Shown here in pieces: positions 45,867 through 54,283 of a stretch of DNA of 64,000 bases. The stretch is taken from NCBI GenBank assembly GCA_902634775.1, contig CACPLG010000004.1:1-64000 (forward strand). The letters run 5' to 3'. Origin of the DNA: an uncultured Pelagibacteraceae bacterium. GTDB taxonomy: Bacteria; Pseudomonadota; Alphaproteobacteria; Pelagibacterales; Pelagibacteraceae. The notes beneath the pieces were generated by a model. The model was given only the letters and a program-made list of their open reading frames with translations. It was not told the DNA's origin and made no database searches. Each line of letters begins with the position of its first letter. The first letter of the stretch is position 1. A program made the position numbers and the translations under genes.

Positions 45867-46559
45867 TTAAATTTTAAATCTTGACTTCTTACTATCGATT
45901 AGAAAACCTTTAACTGTATCTTTTGTAAGTTTATCAAAAGTTTTTCCAAAATTTTCTATTGTTTCAATTATTTTTGGAGGTACTGTTATAATTTGGCAAC
46001 CTAATTCTTTTGCTTGTAAAAGATTGTATGCTTCTCTTGTACTTGCCCACAATATTTCGACGTTTTTAAATTTTTTTGAAATCTTTAAACTCTTTTTAAA
46101 TTCAGGTAATGGATTTTTTCCTGCATCAGCCATTCTTCCAGCAAATATAGATATTATTACCTTAGTCTTTTTATCTATATTCTTTAAAATCTTTTGAGTT
46201 TGTGTTGCTTTATAAACAGCTGTAATGTTAAGTTTTATTTTTTTTGAATTTAAAGCTTTAATTACTTTCCCAGAAAATTTACCTTTTGTATTCGAATAAG
46301 GAACTTTAACAAATACATTTTTTCCCCACTTAGAAATTTTTTTTCCCTGTTTTATCATTTCTTCATGGTTATCTGCAAATACTTCAAAGGAAATTGGTTT
46401 TTTTGTTACTCCTAAAATTTTTTTTGAATAATTCTGATAGTCTTTTGCTCCTGCTTTTCTCATTAAAGATGGGTTAGTTGTAAAACCTTTAACAATTCTC
46501 TTTCTATCAAATTTTTTGATAAGATTTATGTCGGCGATATCACAAAATATTTTTGTCAA
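45867..46559 (-). CDS. tal: Transaldolase, small FSA/TalC type
   Basis: A 230-residue class I aldolase of the short transaldolase/fructose-6-phosphate aldolase family. GFTTNPSLMRKAG, PISFEVFADN, NVFVKVPYSNTKG with the Schiff-base lysine, and NITAVYKATQTQ followed by SIFAGRMADAG mark the barrel. Transaldolase and F6P-aldolase activities cannot be told apart by eye, but a transketolase at 37.7 kb makes the former plausible. It is the last gene after pntB, one base away. Confidence 0.85.
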   Translation of the reverse strand: MTKIFCDIADINLIKKFDRKRIVKGFTTNPSLMRKAGAKDYQNYSKKILGVTKKPISFEVFADNHEEMIKQGKKISKWGKNVFVKVPYSNTKGKFSGKVIKALNSKKIKLNITAVYKATQTQKILKNIDKKTKVIISIFAGRMADAGKNPLPEFKKSLKISKKFKNVEILWASTREAYNLLQAKELGCQIITVPPKIIETIENFGKTFDKLTKDTVKGFLIDSKKSRFKI

Positions 46560-46560
46560 A

Positions 46561-47958
46561 TTATAAATTCTTAATTATATCTTCTGTCATTTTTTTAGCA
46601 TCTGCAAATAACATTAAAGTATTATCTCTATAAAATAGATCGTTGTCTATGCCTGCATAACCCGGTGATAAACTTCTTTTAACAAATAAAACAGACTTGC
46701 TTTTTTCAACGTCAAGCACGGGCATGCCGTATATTGGACTTTGAGGATCTGTTTTAGCAACTGGATTTGTAACATCGTTTGCTCCTATTACATAGGCTAC
46801 ATCGCAATTTGCAAAGTCATTATTGATCTCTTCTAATTCGAACACTTCATCATAAGGAACGTTCGCTTCAGCTAACAAAACATTCATGTGCCCTGGCATT
46901 CTGCCTGCAACAGGATGAATTGCGTATGAAACTTTAACACCATTCTTTTTCAAAGAGTCTACCATTTCTCTTAATGCGTGCTGCGCTTGAGCAACAGCCA
47001 TTCCGTATCCAGGAACAATTATAACTGATGACGCATTTTTCATTAAAAAAGCTGCATCATCTGCATTTCCACTTTTGACTGGTTTTTGCTCTTTACTTGT
47101 CTTGCTTGAAGTTTGATCAGTTCCTCCAAATCCTCCGAGTATCACATTAAAAAATGATCTATTCATACCTTTGCACATTATGTAAGATAAGATTGCACCT
47201 GAGGAACCTACTAAAGCACCAGTAATTATTAAGGCAGTATTTTCTAGGGTAAAACCTATTCCAGCTGCGGCCCAGCCTGAATAAGAATTTAGCATTGAAA
47301 TTACTACTGGCATATCTGCGCCACCAATTGGTATAATTAATAAAAAACCAACTAGAAAAGAAATTGCAATTAATGACCAGAAAAAATTAGGAGACTGATT
47401 CAAACATAAAAAATATGTAAGAATTATAATAGAAATTAAAATTAATAAGTTCAATATATGTTGTCCTGGAAAAGTTATTGGAGACCCTGACATTAATCCT
47501 CTTAATTTTAGAAAAGCTATTATTGAACCTGAGAAAGTAATTGCCCCAACAGCTGCTCCTATAGACATCTCAATTAGACTAGCTAGTTTAATATTTCCTA
47601 AAGAACCTAAATTAAAAACCTCAGGACTTAAAAAAGCAGATATTGCCACAAACACCGCAGCTAAACCTACTAAACTATGAAAGCCAGCTACTAATTCTGG
47701 CATCGCAGTCATAGGTATTTTAAATGCTATGAAAGCACCTATTGATCCTCCAACTAGCAAGAAAAGTATTACATATAGAAATCCACTTGAAAAATTATCT
47801 ATAGAAAGGAAAGTAACAGTTATAGCGATTGCCATTCCGATTATTCCAAACAAGTTTCCTTGTCTTGAAGTTTCTGGTGAGGATAAACCTCTTAAAGCTA
47901 AAATAAATAAAATTCCTGAAATCAGATAAAATATTGCTAGTAAATTTGCAGAGATCAT
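46561..47958 (-). CDS. pntB: NAD(P) transhydrogenase beta subunit
   Basis: A 465-residue membrane subunit: about nine transmembrane helices over residues 1-270, then the NADP(H)-binding domain III with IIVPGYGMAVAQAQHALREM, IHPVAGRMPGHMNVLLAEA and VIGANDVTNPVA. Proton-motive force drives NADH plus NADP to NADPH. It overlaps the small pntAB gene by four bases. The three-gene split is typical of alphaproteobacteria. Confidence 0.96.
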   Translation of the reverse strand: MISANLLAIFYLISGILFILALRGLSSPETSRQGNLFGIIGMAIAITVTFLSIDNFSSGFLYVILFLLVGGSIGAFIAFKIPMTAMPELVAGFHSLVGLAAVFVAISAFLSPEVFNLGSLGNIKLASLIEMSIGAAVGAITFSGSIIAFLKLRGLMSGSPITFPGQHILNLLILISIIILTYFLCLNQSPNFFWSLIAISFLVGFLLIIPIGGADMPVVISMLNSYSGWAAAGIGFTLENTALIITGALVGSSGAILSYIMCKGMNRSFFNVILGGFGGTDQTSSKTSKEQKPVKSGNADDAAFLMKNASSVIIVPGYGMAVAQAQHALREMVDSLKKNGVKVSYAIHPVAGRMPGHMNVLLAEANVPYDEVFELEEINNDFANCDVAYVIGANDVTNPVAKTDPQSPIYGMPVLDVEKSKSVLFVKRSLSPGYAGIDNDLFYRDNTLMLFADAKKMTEDIIKNL

Positions 47959-48266
47959 TTTTTATCTTTCTTTTTTTTCTTGTACATTGCTAACATTCTT
48001 TGTGTCACCAAAAATCCACCAAAAATATTTATTGCTGCCAATACAATAGCTAGAAATCCAAATATGCTAGATTGATTAAAAACACTTAAACTTGAGCCTG
48101 CCAATGAGGCAATAATAGCTCCAACTATAATTACTGAAGATATTGCATTAGTTACAGACATTAGAGGTGTATGCAATGACGGAGTAACACTCCATACAAC
48201 ATAGTAACCAACGAAGATTGAAAGTATAAATATACTTAGTCTAAAAATAAACGGGTCTATTTCCAT
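47955..48266 (-). CDS. pntAB: NAD(P) transhydrogenase alpha subunit, membrane part
   Basis: A 103-residue integral membrane protein with about three or four helices (FILSIFVGYYVVWSVTPSLHTPLMSVTNAISSVI, then two more) and a lysine-rich C-terminus. It corresponds to the C-terminal membrane domain of one-piece PntA; together with the soluble domain encoded upstream and PntB it makes the complete pump. It is two bases after pntAA. Confidence 0.95.
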   Translation of the reverse strand: MEIDPFIFRLSIFILSIFVGYYVVWSVTPSLHTPLMSVTNAISSVIIVGAIIASLAGSSLSVFNQSSIFGFLAIVLAAINIFGGFLVTQRMLAMYKKKKKDKK

Positions 48267-48268
48267 AA

Positions 48269-49357
48269 TTATTTTACCAACGTTTCCTTAATAATCTCAT
48301 CCTCTAAATTAATATTAACACTCTTTTTTTCTTTATCATAAAGATTTGATACAAAATTGAATATATTTTTTGAATATAAGTTTGAAGCTGAAACAGGAAG
48401 CTTATTTAATATATTTTTCTCACCCATTACCTTTACCCCATTTAAATCCACAACTTCATCAGCTTTTGTTACTGCAGTGTTTCCACCTTGAACAGCTGCC
48501 AAATCATAAATTACAGAACCTGGCTGCATATTTTTAATCATACTTTCTTTGATAATTATAGGAGCTTTTTTACCGGGTATTAACGCTGTACAAATAACAA
48601 TATCTATTTTTTTTAATGTTTCAGAAAGAAGATCTTCTTGCTTTTTCTTAAATTCATCAGAAGTTTCCTTTGCATATCCACCTGAAGTCTCAAGATTCTC
48701 TGCTCCTTCCACAGTTAAAAATTTACCACCTAAACTTTCAACTTGTTCTTTAGACGACATCCTTACATCCGTTGCAAAGACTATGCCACCCATTCTTTTT
48801 GCTGTTGCAATTGCTTGTAATCCGGCAACACCTGCACCTACAACTAAAATTTTTGCTGCAGGAATTGTACCTGCCGCTGTCATCATCATAGGGACTGCTT
48901 TTTTAAAATTTGCAAAAGCTTCTACTACAGCTTTGTATCCTGCTAGATTGGCTTGTGATGAAAGAATGTCCATCGATTGAGCTCTTGTAATTCTTGGTAA
49001 TAATTCTAAAGAAAAGACATTAACTTTCTTTTTTGATAAGCTAGAAATAATTTCTTTGTTTGAGTAAGGATTAAATACACCAATTAAATTTTGATTTTCT
49101 TTTAAAGAATTTAAATTATCTTCAGATGGTAAATTGAATTGAATTATGAAATTAGAGTCTGTTAAAATTTTTTTCTTATCTGTTGTGGTTTTAGCTCCTA
49201 GAGATTCATATGCATTGTCATCTAAACCAATATGTTCAGCATATCCTTTTTCTATTAATACTTTAAAACCTAGACTGATAAATTTTTTTACATTTTCAGG
49301 AGTAATTGCAACCCTGCTCTCAATTTTTTGATCTTCTCTAATGGAACCAACTATCAT
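48269..49357 (-). CDS. pntAA: NAD(P) transhydrogenase alpha subunit, soluble NAD domain
   Basis: A 362-residue domain I. The alanine-dehydrogenase-like start MIVGSIREDQKIESRVAITP, the Rossmann loop VVGAGVAGLQAIATAKRMGG and the mobile-loop part DIVICTALIPGKKAPIII are clear. I begin at ATG 49357, because the longer frame to 49420 runs into the small gene upstream and adds 21 unrelated residues. It follows that 36-codon gene after five bases. Confidence 0.95.
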   Translation of the reverse strand: MIVGSIREDQKIESRVAITPENVKKFISLGFKVLIEKGYAEHIGLDDNAYESLGAKTTTDKKKILTDSNFIIQFNLPSEDNLNSLKENQNLIGVFNPYSNKEIISSLSKKKVNVFSLELLPRITRAQSMDILSSQANLAGYKAVVEAFANFKKAVPMMMTAAGTIPAAKILVVGAGVAGLQAIATAKRMGGIVFATDVRMSSKEQVESLGGKFLTVEGAENLETSGGYAKETSDEFKKKQEDLLSETLKKIDIVICTALIPGKKAPIIIKESMIKNMQPGSVIYDLAAVQGGNTAVTKADEVVDLNGVKVMGEKNILNKLPVSASNLYSKNIFNFVSNLYDKEKKSVNINLEDEIIKETLVK

Positions 49358-49362
49358 TTTAA

Positions 49363-49473
49363 TTATAGCAAGAAAATAGCTAGAAGTGTTAAAATAACAA
49401 TGACTGAAATTGTCCCCCAAAGAACAAACTTTGTAAAATTATCCCATGTTTTTTTATGGTTTTCGTTATCCAT
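49363..49473 (-). CDS. 36-residue membrane protein, aa3-type cytochrome oxidase subunit IV-like
   Basis: An uninterrupted 36-codon frame from ATG 49473 to TAA 49363. It reads MDNENHKKTWDNFTKF followed by a single hydrophobic helix VLWGTISVIVILTLLAIFLL to the end. A short polar head with a TW-x-x-F-x-K/R pattern and one helix matches the small aa3-type oxidase subunit IV (CoxIV-like) family of alphaproteobacteria, which I recall being placed near pnt genes in that class. Spacing is three bases from rpmJ and five from pntAA. Function in the oxidase is inference; existence as a gene is well supported by its exact fit. Confidence 0.7.
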   Translation of the reverse strand: MDNENHKKTWDNFTKFVLWGTISVIVILTLLAIFLL

Positions 49474-49476
49474 AAA

Positions 49477-49602
49477 CTACTTCTGTCTAGCTTTAAATTT
49501 TGGGTTTTTTTTATTAATTATATAAACTCTTCCCCTCCTCTTAACTAGCTTTGAATTAAGATCTCTTTTTTTTAATGATTTGAGGGAACTTTTAATTTTC
49601 AT
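49477..49602 (-). CDS. rpmJ: 50S ribosomal protein L36 (cysteine-free type)
   Basis: A 41-residue frame from ATG 49602 to TAG 49477: [14 protein letters not shown] at the start, then a basic [21 protein letters not shown]. This is the longer L36 form that lacks the C-C-C-H zinc site (Asn and Ser stand where Cys would be). The ATG is only seven bases after the 3' end of the 5S rRNA, with no separate Shine-Dalgarno other than the AGG inside the 5S end. It must be made from the 5S transcript or a promoter inside the 5S gene. Confidence 0.92.
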   Translation of the reverse strand: MKIKSSLKSLKKRDLNSKLVKRRGRVYIINKKNPKFKARQK

Positions 49603-49609
49603 AATTTTA

Positions 49610-49728
49610 AAGCCTGGCAACGTCCTACTCTTCCATGTCTTAAGACAAAGTACCATCGGCGCAAAAGGGCTTGACTACCGAGTTCGGAATGGAATCGGGT
49701 ATTACACCTTCGCAATAATCACCAGGCA
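49610..49728 (-). rRNA. rrf: 5S ribosomal RNA
   Basis: Minus strand, about 119 bases. The ends GCCTGG and CCAGGC pair as helix I. The core CCATTCCGAACTCGG (loop B/helix III region) and the GATGGTACT and GGAAGAGTAGGACG segments are standard 5S features. No 23S or 16S lies next to it: upstream is the GDP-fucose synthase gene, downstream is rpmJ. End coordinates are accurate to a few bases. Confidence 0.95.
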
Positions 49729-49733
49729 TATGA

Positions 49734-49761
49734 CTTATACTCATAATTAATAAGTTGTAAA
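49734..49761 (-). promoter_or_regulatory. Promoter of the solitary 5S rRNA gene
   Basis: On the minus strand, -35 TTTACA (49756-49761), 16-base spacer, -10 TATAAG (49734-49739); both differ from sigma-70 consensus by one base. The start of transcription, six or seven bases on, falls at the 5' end of the mature 5S. The -35 begins 20 bases after the stop of the upstream fcl gene. Confidence 0.7.
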
Positions 49762-49780
49762 TGATAATTTTAAGTTAAAT

Positions 49781-50710
49781 TTATCTGTTTTTTACAAAAT
49801 CTTTTAACGTAGCGTCAAAACCTTTGTCTAAATCATTAGATGGTTTCCAACCATACTTTTTTGCAAGACTAATATCTAAACACTTTTTTGGCATTCCATC
49901 AGATCTCTTTTTGTTGTAAACAATTCTAAATTTTACATTTAATCTTTTCATGATGTATTTTGCGTACCACTCAATTGTAAAGTCTTTTCCATTTCCAATA
50001 TTTATAAAGGGTTCTTTTATTTTTTTATTCATGAAATAAATTAATGCCTCTGCAAAATCTTCAACGAACATAAGCTCTCGTCTAGGCTTGCCGGAGCCCC
50101 AAAGACTAAGATATTTTTTTCTTCGAATTTTTGCTAAATATATCTTCTTTAAAAGAGCTGGAAAAAAATGTGAACTTTTCAAATTATAGTTATCTCCAGG
50201 TCCATATAAATTAGGTGGCATTAATGATTGATAATTTAATTTATAGTTTTTTGAATAATTATGGCACATCATAATACCAGCAATTTTTGCTATTCCGTAA
50301 GCATCATTTGTCTCCTCGAGCTTGCCACTTAAGAGATCACTTTCCTTCATTGGTTGTTTACAAAATTTTGGATAAATACAGCTAGAGCCCAAAAAAATTA
50401 AGTTTTTCACTTTCGCAAGATAGGACCCATGTATTAGATTATTTTGTATCTGTAAATTTTCATAAATAAATTTATGTTTGTATGTTGAATTAGCAAGAAT
50501 TCCCCCTACTCTTGCTGCAGCAATAATAACTAAGTCGGGTTTATTTTTTTTTAAATATCTAAAAACTTTATCTTGATTGAGTAAATCTAATTTTTTTTTT
50601 TCAGAAAAAATTAACTTCGTAAAACCTTTGCTTTTTAGTTTTCTTAATATAGCAGAACCAACCATACCCTTGTGTCCTGCAATATAAATTTTGCTTTTTT
50701 TATTAATCAT
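49781..50710 (-). CDS. fcl: GDP-L-fucose synthase
   Basis: A 309-residue epimerase/reductase acting on GDP-4-keto-6-deoxymannose. The nucleotide loop GHKGMVGSAILRKL, the catalytic Ser in FLGSSCIYPK, Y-x-x-x-K in YGIAKIAG and the substrate region LMPPNLYGPGDNY with FVEDFAEAL are typical of WcaG/Fcl. It overlaps gmd by eight bases, completing the GDP-mannose to GDP-L-fucose pathway. The end product should decorate a surface glycan. Confidence 0.93.
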   Translation of the reverse strand: MINKKSKIYIAGHKGMVGSAILRKLKSKGFTKLIFSEKKKLDLLNQDKVFRYLKKNKPDLVIIAAARVGGILANSTYKHKFIYENLQIQNNLIHGSYLAKVKNLIFLGSSCIYPKFCKQPMKESDLLSGKLEETNDAYGIAKIAGIMMCHNYSKNYKLNYQSLMPPNLYGPGDNYNLKSSHFFPALLKKIYLAKIRRKKYLSLWGSGKPRRELMFVEDFAEALIYFMNKKIKEPFINIGNGKDFTIEWYAKYIMKRLNVKFRIVYNKKRSDGMPKKCLDISLAKKYGWKPSNDLDKGFDATLKDFVKNR

Positions 50711-51749
50711 TACTTAAAATATTCATCTCCTCAGTGATCATTTCATCGATCAATTTATGAATATTTATTTGGGGTTTCCAATTTAACTCTCGTCTAGCTT
50801 TCGATGCGTTTCCAAGTAAAGTATTTACATCTAATGGTCTTATATAACTTTTATCAACAAGGATTATATCTTTTTTTGTCAAAGTATTATATCCTCTCTC
50901 ACTCAAACCTTTTCCCTTCCAAACAATTTTCATATTAAGCTTTTTTGATACAAGATTAATAAATTGTCTTATACTATATTGTTTTCCTGTAGCTATGACA
51001 TAGTCATCTGGTTTTTTTTGTTGCAATATTTTCCACATTGCCTCCACATAATCTCTTGCATGTCCCCAGTCTCTTTTTGAGTTTAAGTTACCTAAAACTA
51101 ATTTTTTCTGAATCCCCATTTTTATTCTAACAAGAGCTCTTATTATCTTTTTTGTTACAAATGTCTCACCTCTTCTTGGGCTTTCATGATTAAACAATAT
51201 GCCATTAGAACCAAATATATTATAAGCTTCTCTATAATTCTTAGTAATCCAATGTGCATAAAGTTTTGCTACACCGTAAGGGCTTAGTGGATAAAAATTT
51301 GTTTTTTCGTTTTGAGGTGTTTCCTGAACTTTTCCGTACATTTCAGATGTTCCAGCTTGGTAAAATTTTGTTTTTTTTTCTAACCTGTGAAATTTAATTG
51401 CTTCAAGTATTCGAAGAGCGCCAAGGGCGTCTGCATTAGCTGTATACTCAGGTACCTCAAAAGATACAGCTACATGAGATTGGGCTGCCAAATTATAAAT
51501 TTCACCTGGTTTTATCATTTCAATAATTTTCGAGACAGATGTTGAGTCAGTTATATCTCCGTAATGAAGAAAAAAATTACGAGACTTTTCGCTTGGCTCT
51601 TGATAAATATGATCTACTCTTGATGTATTAATTGATGACGATCTTCTTTTAACACCGTGAACGATGTATTTTTTTTTTAATAAAAATTCCGCTAAATACG
51701 AACCATCCTGACCCGTAATACCAAATATTAAGGCTACTTTTTTTTTCAT
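50703..51749 (-). CDS. gmd: GDP-mannose 4,6-dehydratase
   Basis: A 348-residue short-chain dehydrogenase: GITGQDGSYLAEFLLKK for NADP, AAQSHVAVSFEVPEYTANADALGALRIL, the active-site T-S-E in AGTSEMYGK, YGVAKLYAHW and NHESPRRGETFVTKKI. It makes GDP-4-keto-6-deoxymannose, the substrate of Fcl encoded just downstream. Base composition and style are like the neighbouring core genes, with no sign of recent transfer from a GC-rich host. Confidence 0.95.
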   Translation of the reverse strand: MKKKVALIFGITGQDGSYLAEFLLKKKYIVHGVKRRSSSINTSRVDHIYQEPSEKSRNFFLHYGDITDSTSVSKIIEMIKPGEIYNLAAQSHVAVSFEVPEYTANADALGALRILEAIKFHRLEKKTKFYQAGTSEMYGKVQETPQNEKTNFYPLSPYGVAKLYAHWITKNYREAYNIFGSNGILFNHESPRRGETFVTKKIIRALVRIKMGIQKKLVLGNLNSKRDWGHARDYVEAMWKILQQKKPDDYVIATGKQYSIRQFINLVSKKLNMKIVWKGKGLSERGYNTLTKKDIILVDKSYIRPLDVNTLLGNASKARRELNWKPQINIHKLIDEMITEEMNILSND

Positions 51750-51820
51750 CTTTTTTCTAATATATTCTTTTTAAACATTTGTTAAGAGTTATTTTATCTT
51801 TAAATTTTTAATTACAAATA

Positions 51821-53506
51821 TTAATTCCTAGTCTTGATTATAATCAATTTTCCATTACTTTTTTTAATTATAAAATCTTTATCATTCAAACATTTATCTT
51901 TATCAAGATTACAATCTTGGTAGTTTTTTGAAAATTCATTAAGTTTATCGTGAATTCTAAAATGTATTTTATCAGTAAAGAAAAACATGTTTTCTTTAAA
52001 ATTGGCTTTATAAAATTTATTTTCGTAAATTATCCTATCAATATTTCTTCCAAGAAAAATAAGTACAGTTAATAAACACAAAGAAACTACTTTTAATTTA
52101 AAATTATCCTGTGTTTTGTATTTTGATAGAAAAAAAGACAGTGGTATAAAAAAAATTAAAGATATAATTACATAACCACCATATCTCAAAGAAGGATGTT
52201 GTAAAAACCACTCAAAAAAAAGTAATAAAATCAAATAATAATAGATCGCGTTATATTGAAAACTACTTTTCTTTAATTTTAATTTTTCTGACTTAAACAT
52301 TAATATAAAAATAATTGATATAAATGATAAACTTAAAAGAAAATCTGAAACCTTATTAAAAAAGTATCGGTCAATCCAGTTTAATAACCAATTAAAATTT
52401 TGAATATATATTTCAGGTTCAATTGACGATCTATATCCAGGGCCACCGCCTGCTTTAGACCACCATTGATAATGGGTATTAAGTGCGCTAACCTCTGTCT
52501 TGGGAATAGCCCACTCTACTGCTGTTATACAAGTTTGTTGAATTGGGTAGAGTAAACATCCTGTATTAAAAAAATAAACTAATACTACGCAAAAACCCAA
52601 AAAAATTGAAAGATAAAACAATGAGTTATTAAAAATTTTTGGTATCAAATTTTTTTTTTTATCTAAAAAAAGATAATAAATAAAAGGTATTAAAAATATT
52701 AGATATAAAACATAAAAGGACTTTATTGAGATTATAATACCTAAAAGAATAATTAATTTTGGTAAAATATTTTCAAAGTTTTTATAATTACCCCTTAAAG
52801 ATAATATATAAATTAAGAATAAGAATATAAGTATTTGAGCTGATCTATCAGTTCCATGTTCTGCGATTCTATAAAAAAAAATATTTATGAATAAAAATGT
52901 CAAAAAATTTAGGAAAAAAAATTGATTATTTTTCTCTTTTTCAAGATGATTTTTAATATTGGATATTAAAATAATATTGGAGAATCCCATGATCAAAATA
53001 ACACTGATATGATACAGATAGTATTCAATGTATGGAAAATAAAATAATGAATTAAGATAAAAAATCGATGATGGAGTTCTAAAACCTAAGTTTAAAGGTC
53101 CGATTCCTATTATCATTGAAAATTTATTTAAATAATAACTGTAAGGAAAATGGTAGTATCCAAAGTCATCATGTGTTTTGAAAATTACAAAAGCTAAAAA
53201 AATTATCGAGAAAACACAAAAAATGTAAGTTATGTTTTGTTTGTTAAAAACTTTGCTTCTAAAATTGTATAAAGAGATTATACCTATTAAAAGAAATATT
53301 ATGTTGTGAAGATAACCGTGGCTTATAAAAAAATGAGTAAGATATGAATAAAGTATTAAAAAAAAAATTCCTACTAGGCCTACAAAACCAATTTCGTCTT
53401 TGGAAATATTTATTTTTGATAATTTAATCGCCAAAAAACCGTGTCCAATTACGGATAAAACTATTAAAAAATAGCTTAAGAAAAATATTAAATAATTGCT
53501 TACCAT
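51821..53506 (-). CDS. Large polytopic membrane protein of the polysaccharide island
   Basis: A 561-residue inner-membrane protein with about a dozen hydrophobic segments covering most of residues 1-490 and a short hydrophilic C-terminus. A loop after the fourth or fifth helix has THDDFGYYHFPYSYYLNKFSMI, and another has a TEVSALNTHYQWWSKAGGGPGYR-type region split by a helix. The DD-x-x-x-YYH loop recalls GT-C type or LIC_10190-like membrane proteins of surface-glycan loci, which is a weak resemblance. It is rich in Phe, Ile, Asn and Lys. Function unknown; polymerase, ligase or glycosyltransferase are possible. Confidence 0.6.
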   Translation of the reverse strand: MVSNYLIFFLSYFLIVLSVIGHGFLAIKLSKINISKDEIGFVGLVGIFFLILYSYLTHFFISHGYLHNIIFLLIGIISLYNFRSKVFNKQNITYIFCVFSIIFLAFVIFKTHDDFGYYHFPYSYYLNKFSMIIGIGPLNLGFRTPSSIFYLNSLFYFPYIEYYLYHISVILIMGFSNIILISNIKNHLEKEKNNQFFFLNFLTFLFINIFFYRIAEHGTDRSAQILIFLFLIYILSLRGNYKNFENILPKLIILLGIIISIKSFYVLYLIFLIPFIYYLFLDKKKNLIPKIFNNSLFYLSIFLGFCVVLVYFFNTGCLLYPIQQTCITAVEWAIPKTEVSALNTHYQWWSKAGGGPGYRSSIEPEIYIQNFNWLLNWIDRYFFNKVSDFLLSLSFISIIFILMFKSEKLKLKKSSFQYNAIYYYLILLLFFEWFLQHPSLRYGGYVIISLIFFIPLSFFLSKYKTQDNFKLKVVSLCLLTVLIFLGRNIDRIIYENKFYKANFKENMFFFTDKIHFRIHDKLNEFSKNYQDCNLDKDKCLNDKDFIIKKSNGKLIIIKTRN

Positions 53507-53614
53507 GTAACTATATATAATATATTAATAGGTATATTGAATATAAAAAACTTAGTCTAATCGGGTGAACTTTTATTGTTCTTGGTTTTTTTAGACTTAT
53601 TCAATTGAATTCAT

Positions 53615-54283
53615 ATGAACGACCTTACTTTAATTATACCCGCTAAATACGAAAAAGAATCTTTACCAAAAGTACTAGATGAATTAAAGAAATTTGATGT
53701 TAAAAAAAACATTGTTTTAGAAAAATCTGACAAGTTAACTGTTGAAGCAATAAGTAATTATGACTGTAAAATTATTTATCAAGATTCTGTTGGGTACGGG
53801 GATGCGTTGAAAAAAGGTATTCAAACAGCAGAAACAGAATTTTTTTGCATTTTCAATGCTGACGGATCGTTTAATCCTGATGAATTGAATAATATGATAA
53901 GTAAAATTAAAAAAGATAAATATGATTTTGTATTTGCAACAAGGTACGAAAAAAACTGTGGTAGCGATGATGATACAATTGTCACCTATGTTGGAAACTA
54001 TATTTTTACTCTCTTGGGTAAAATATTCTTTAAACTTGGAATAACTGATATTTTGTACACTTTTGTAATGGGTAGAACCTCTTTTGCAAAAAAACTTGAA
54101 TTAACAGCAAAAGATTTTTCATTTTGTGTCGAATTACCAATAAAAGCAAATAGGGCGAATTATAAAATTTGTACAAGTAAATCGTATGAAAGATCAAGGA
54201 TTGCAGGTAAAAAAAAAGTAAGTGCATTTAAAGATGGCTTAAAAATTTTATTTTCAATGATAAAGTTATTTTTTAGATATTAA
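53615..54283 (+). CDS. Family 2 glycosyltransferase, dolichyl/polyprenyl-phosphate sugar type
   Basis: A 222-residue GT-A fold enzyme: LIIPAKYEKESLPKVLDEL, GYGDALKKGIQTAETEFFCIFNADGSFNPDELNNM. It has the length and shape of DPM1-like transferases that load a sugar on polyprenyl phosphate, but the usual DAD of the metal site reads N-A-D. A C-terminal basic and hydrophobic segment (ILFSMIKLFFRY) may touch the membrane. It is the only plus-strand gene in the island and overlaps the converging gene by 18 bases. Confidence 0.8.
   Translation: MNDLTLIIPAKYEKESLPKVLDELKKFDVKKNIVLEKSDKLTVEAISNYDCKIIYQDSVGYGDALKKGIQTAETEFFCIFNADGSFNPDELNNMISKIKKDKYDFVFATRYEKNCGSDDDTIVTYVGNYIFTLLGKIFFKLGITDILYTFVMGRTSFAKKLELTAKDFSFCVELPIKANRANYKICTSKSYERSRIAGKKKVSAFKDGLKILFSMIKLFFRY

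Noticed and set aside
49328-49525. 65-codon plus-strand frame opposite pntAA, the 36-codon gene and rpmJ.
   Set aside because: It is the complement of three well-supported minus-strand genes and has no recognisable domain.
49562-50000. Search for a 23S rRNA 3' end next to the 5S gene.
   Set aside because: The stretch beyond the 5S is the coding sequence of GDP-L-fucose synthase; no rRNA-like sequence is present.
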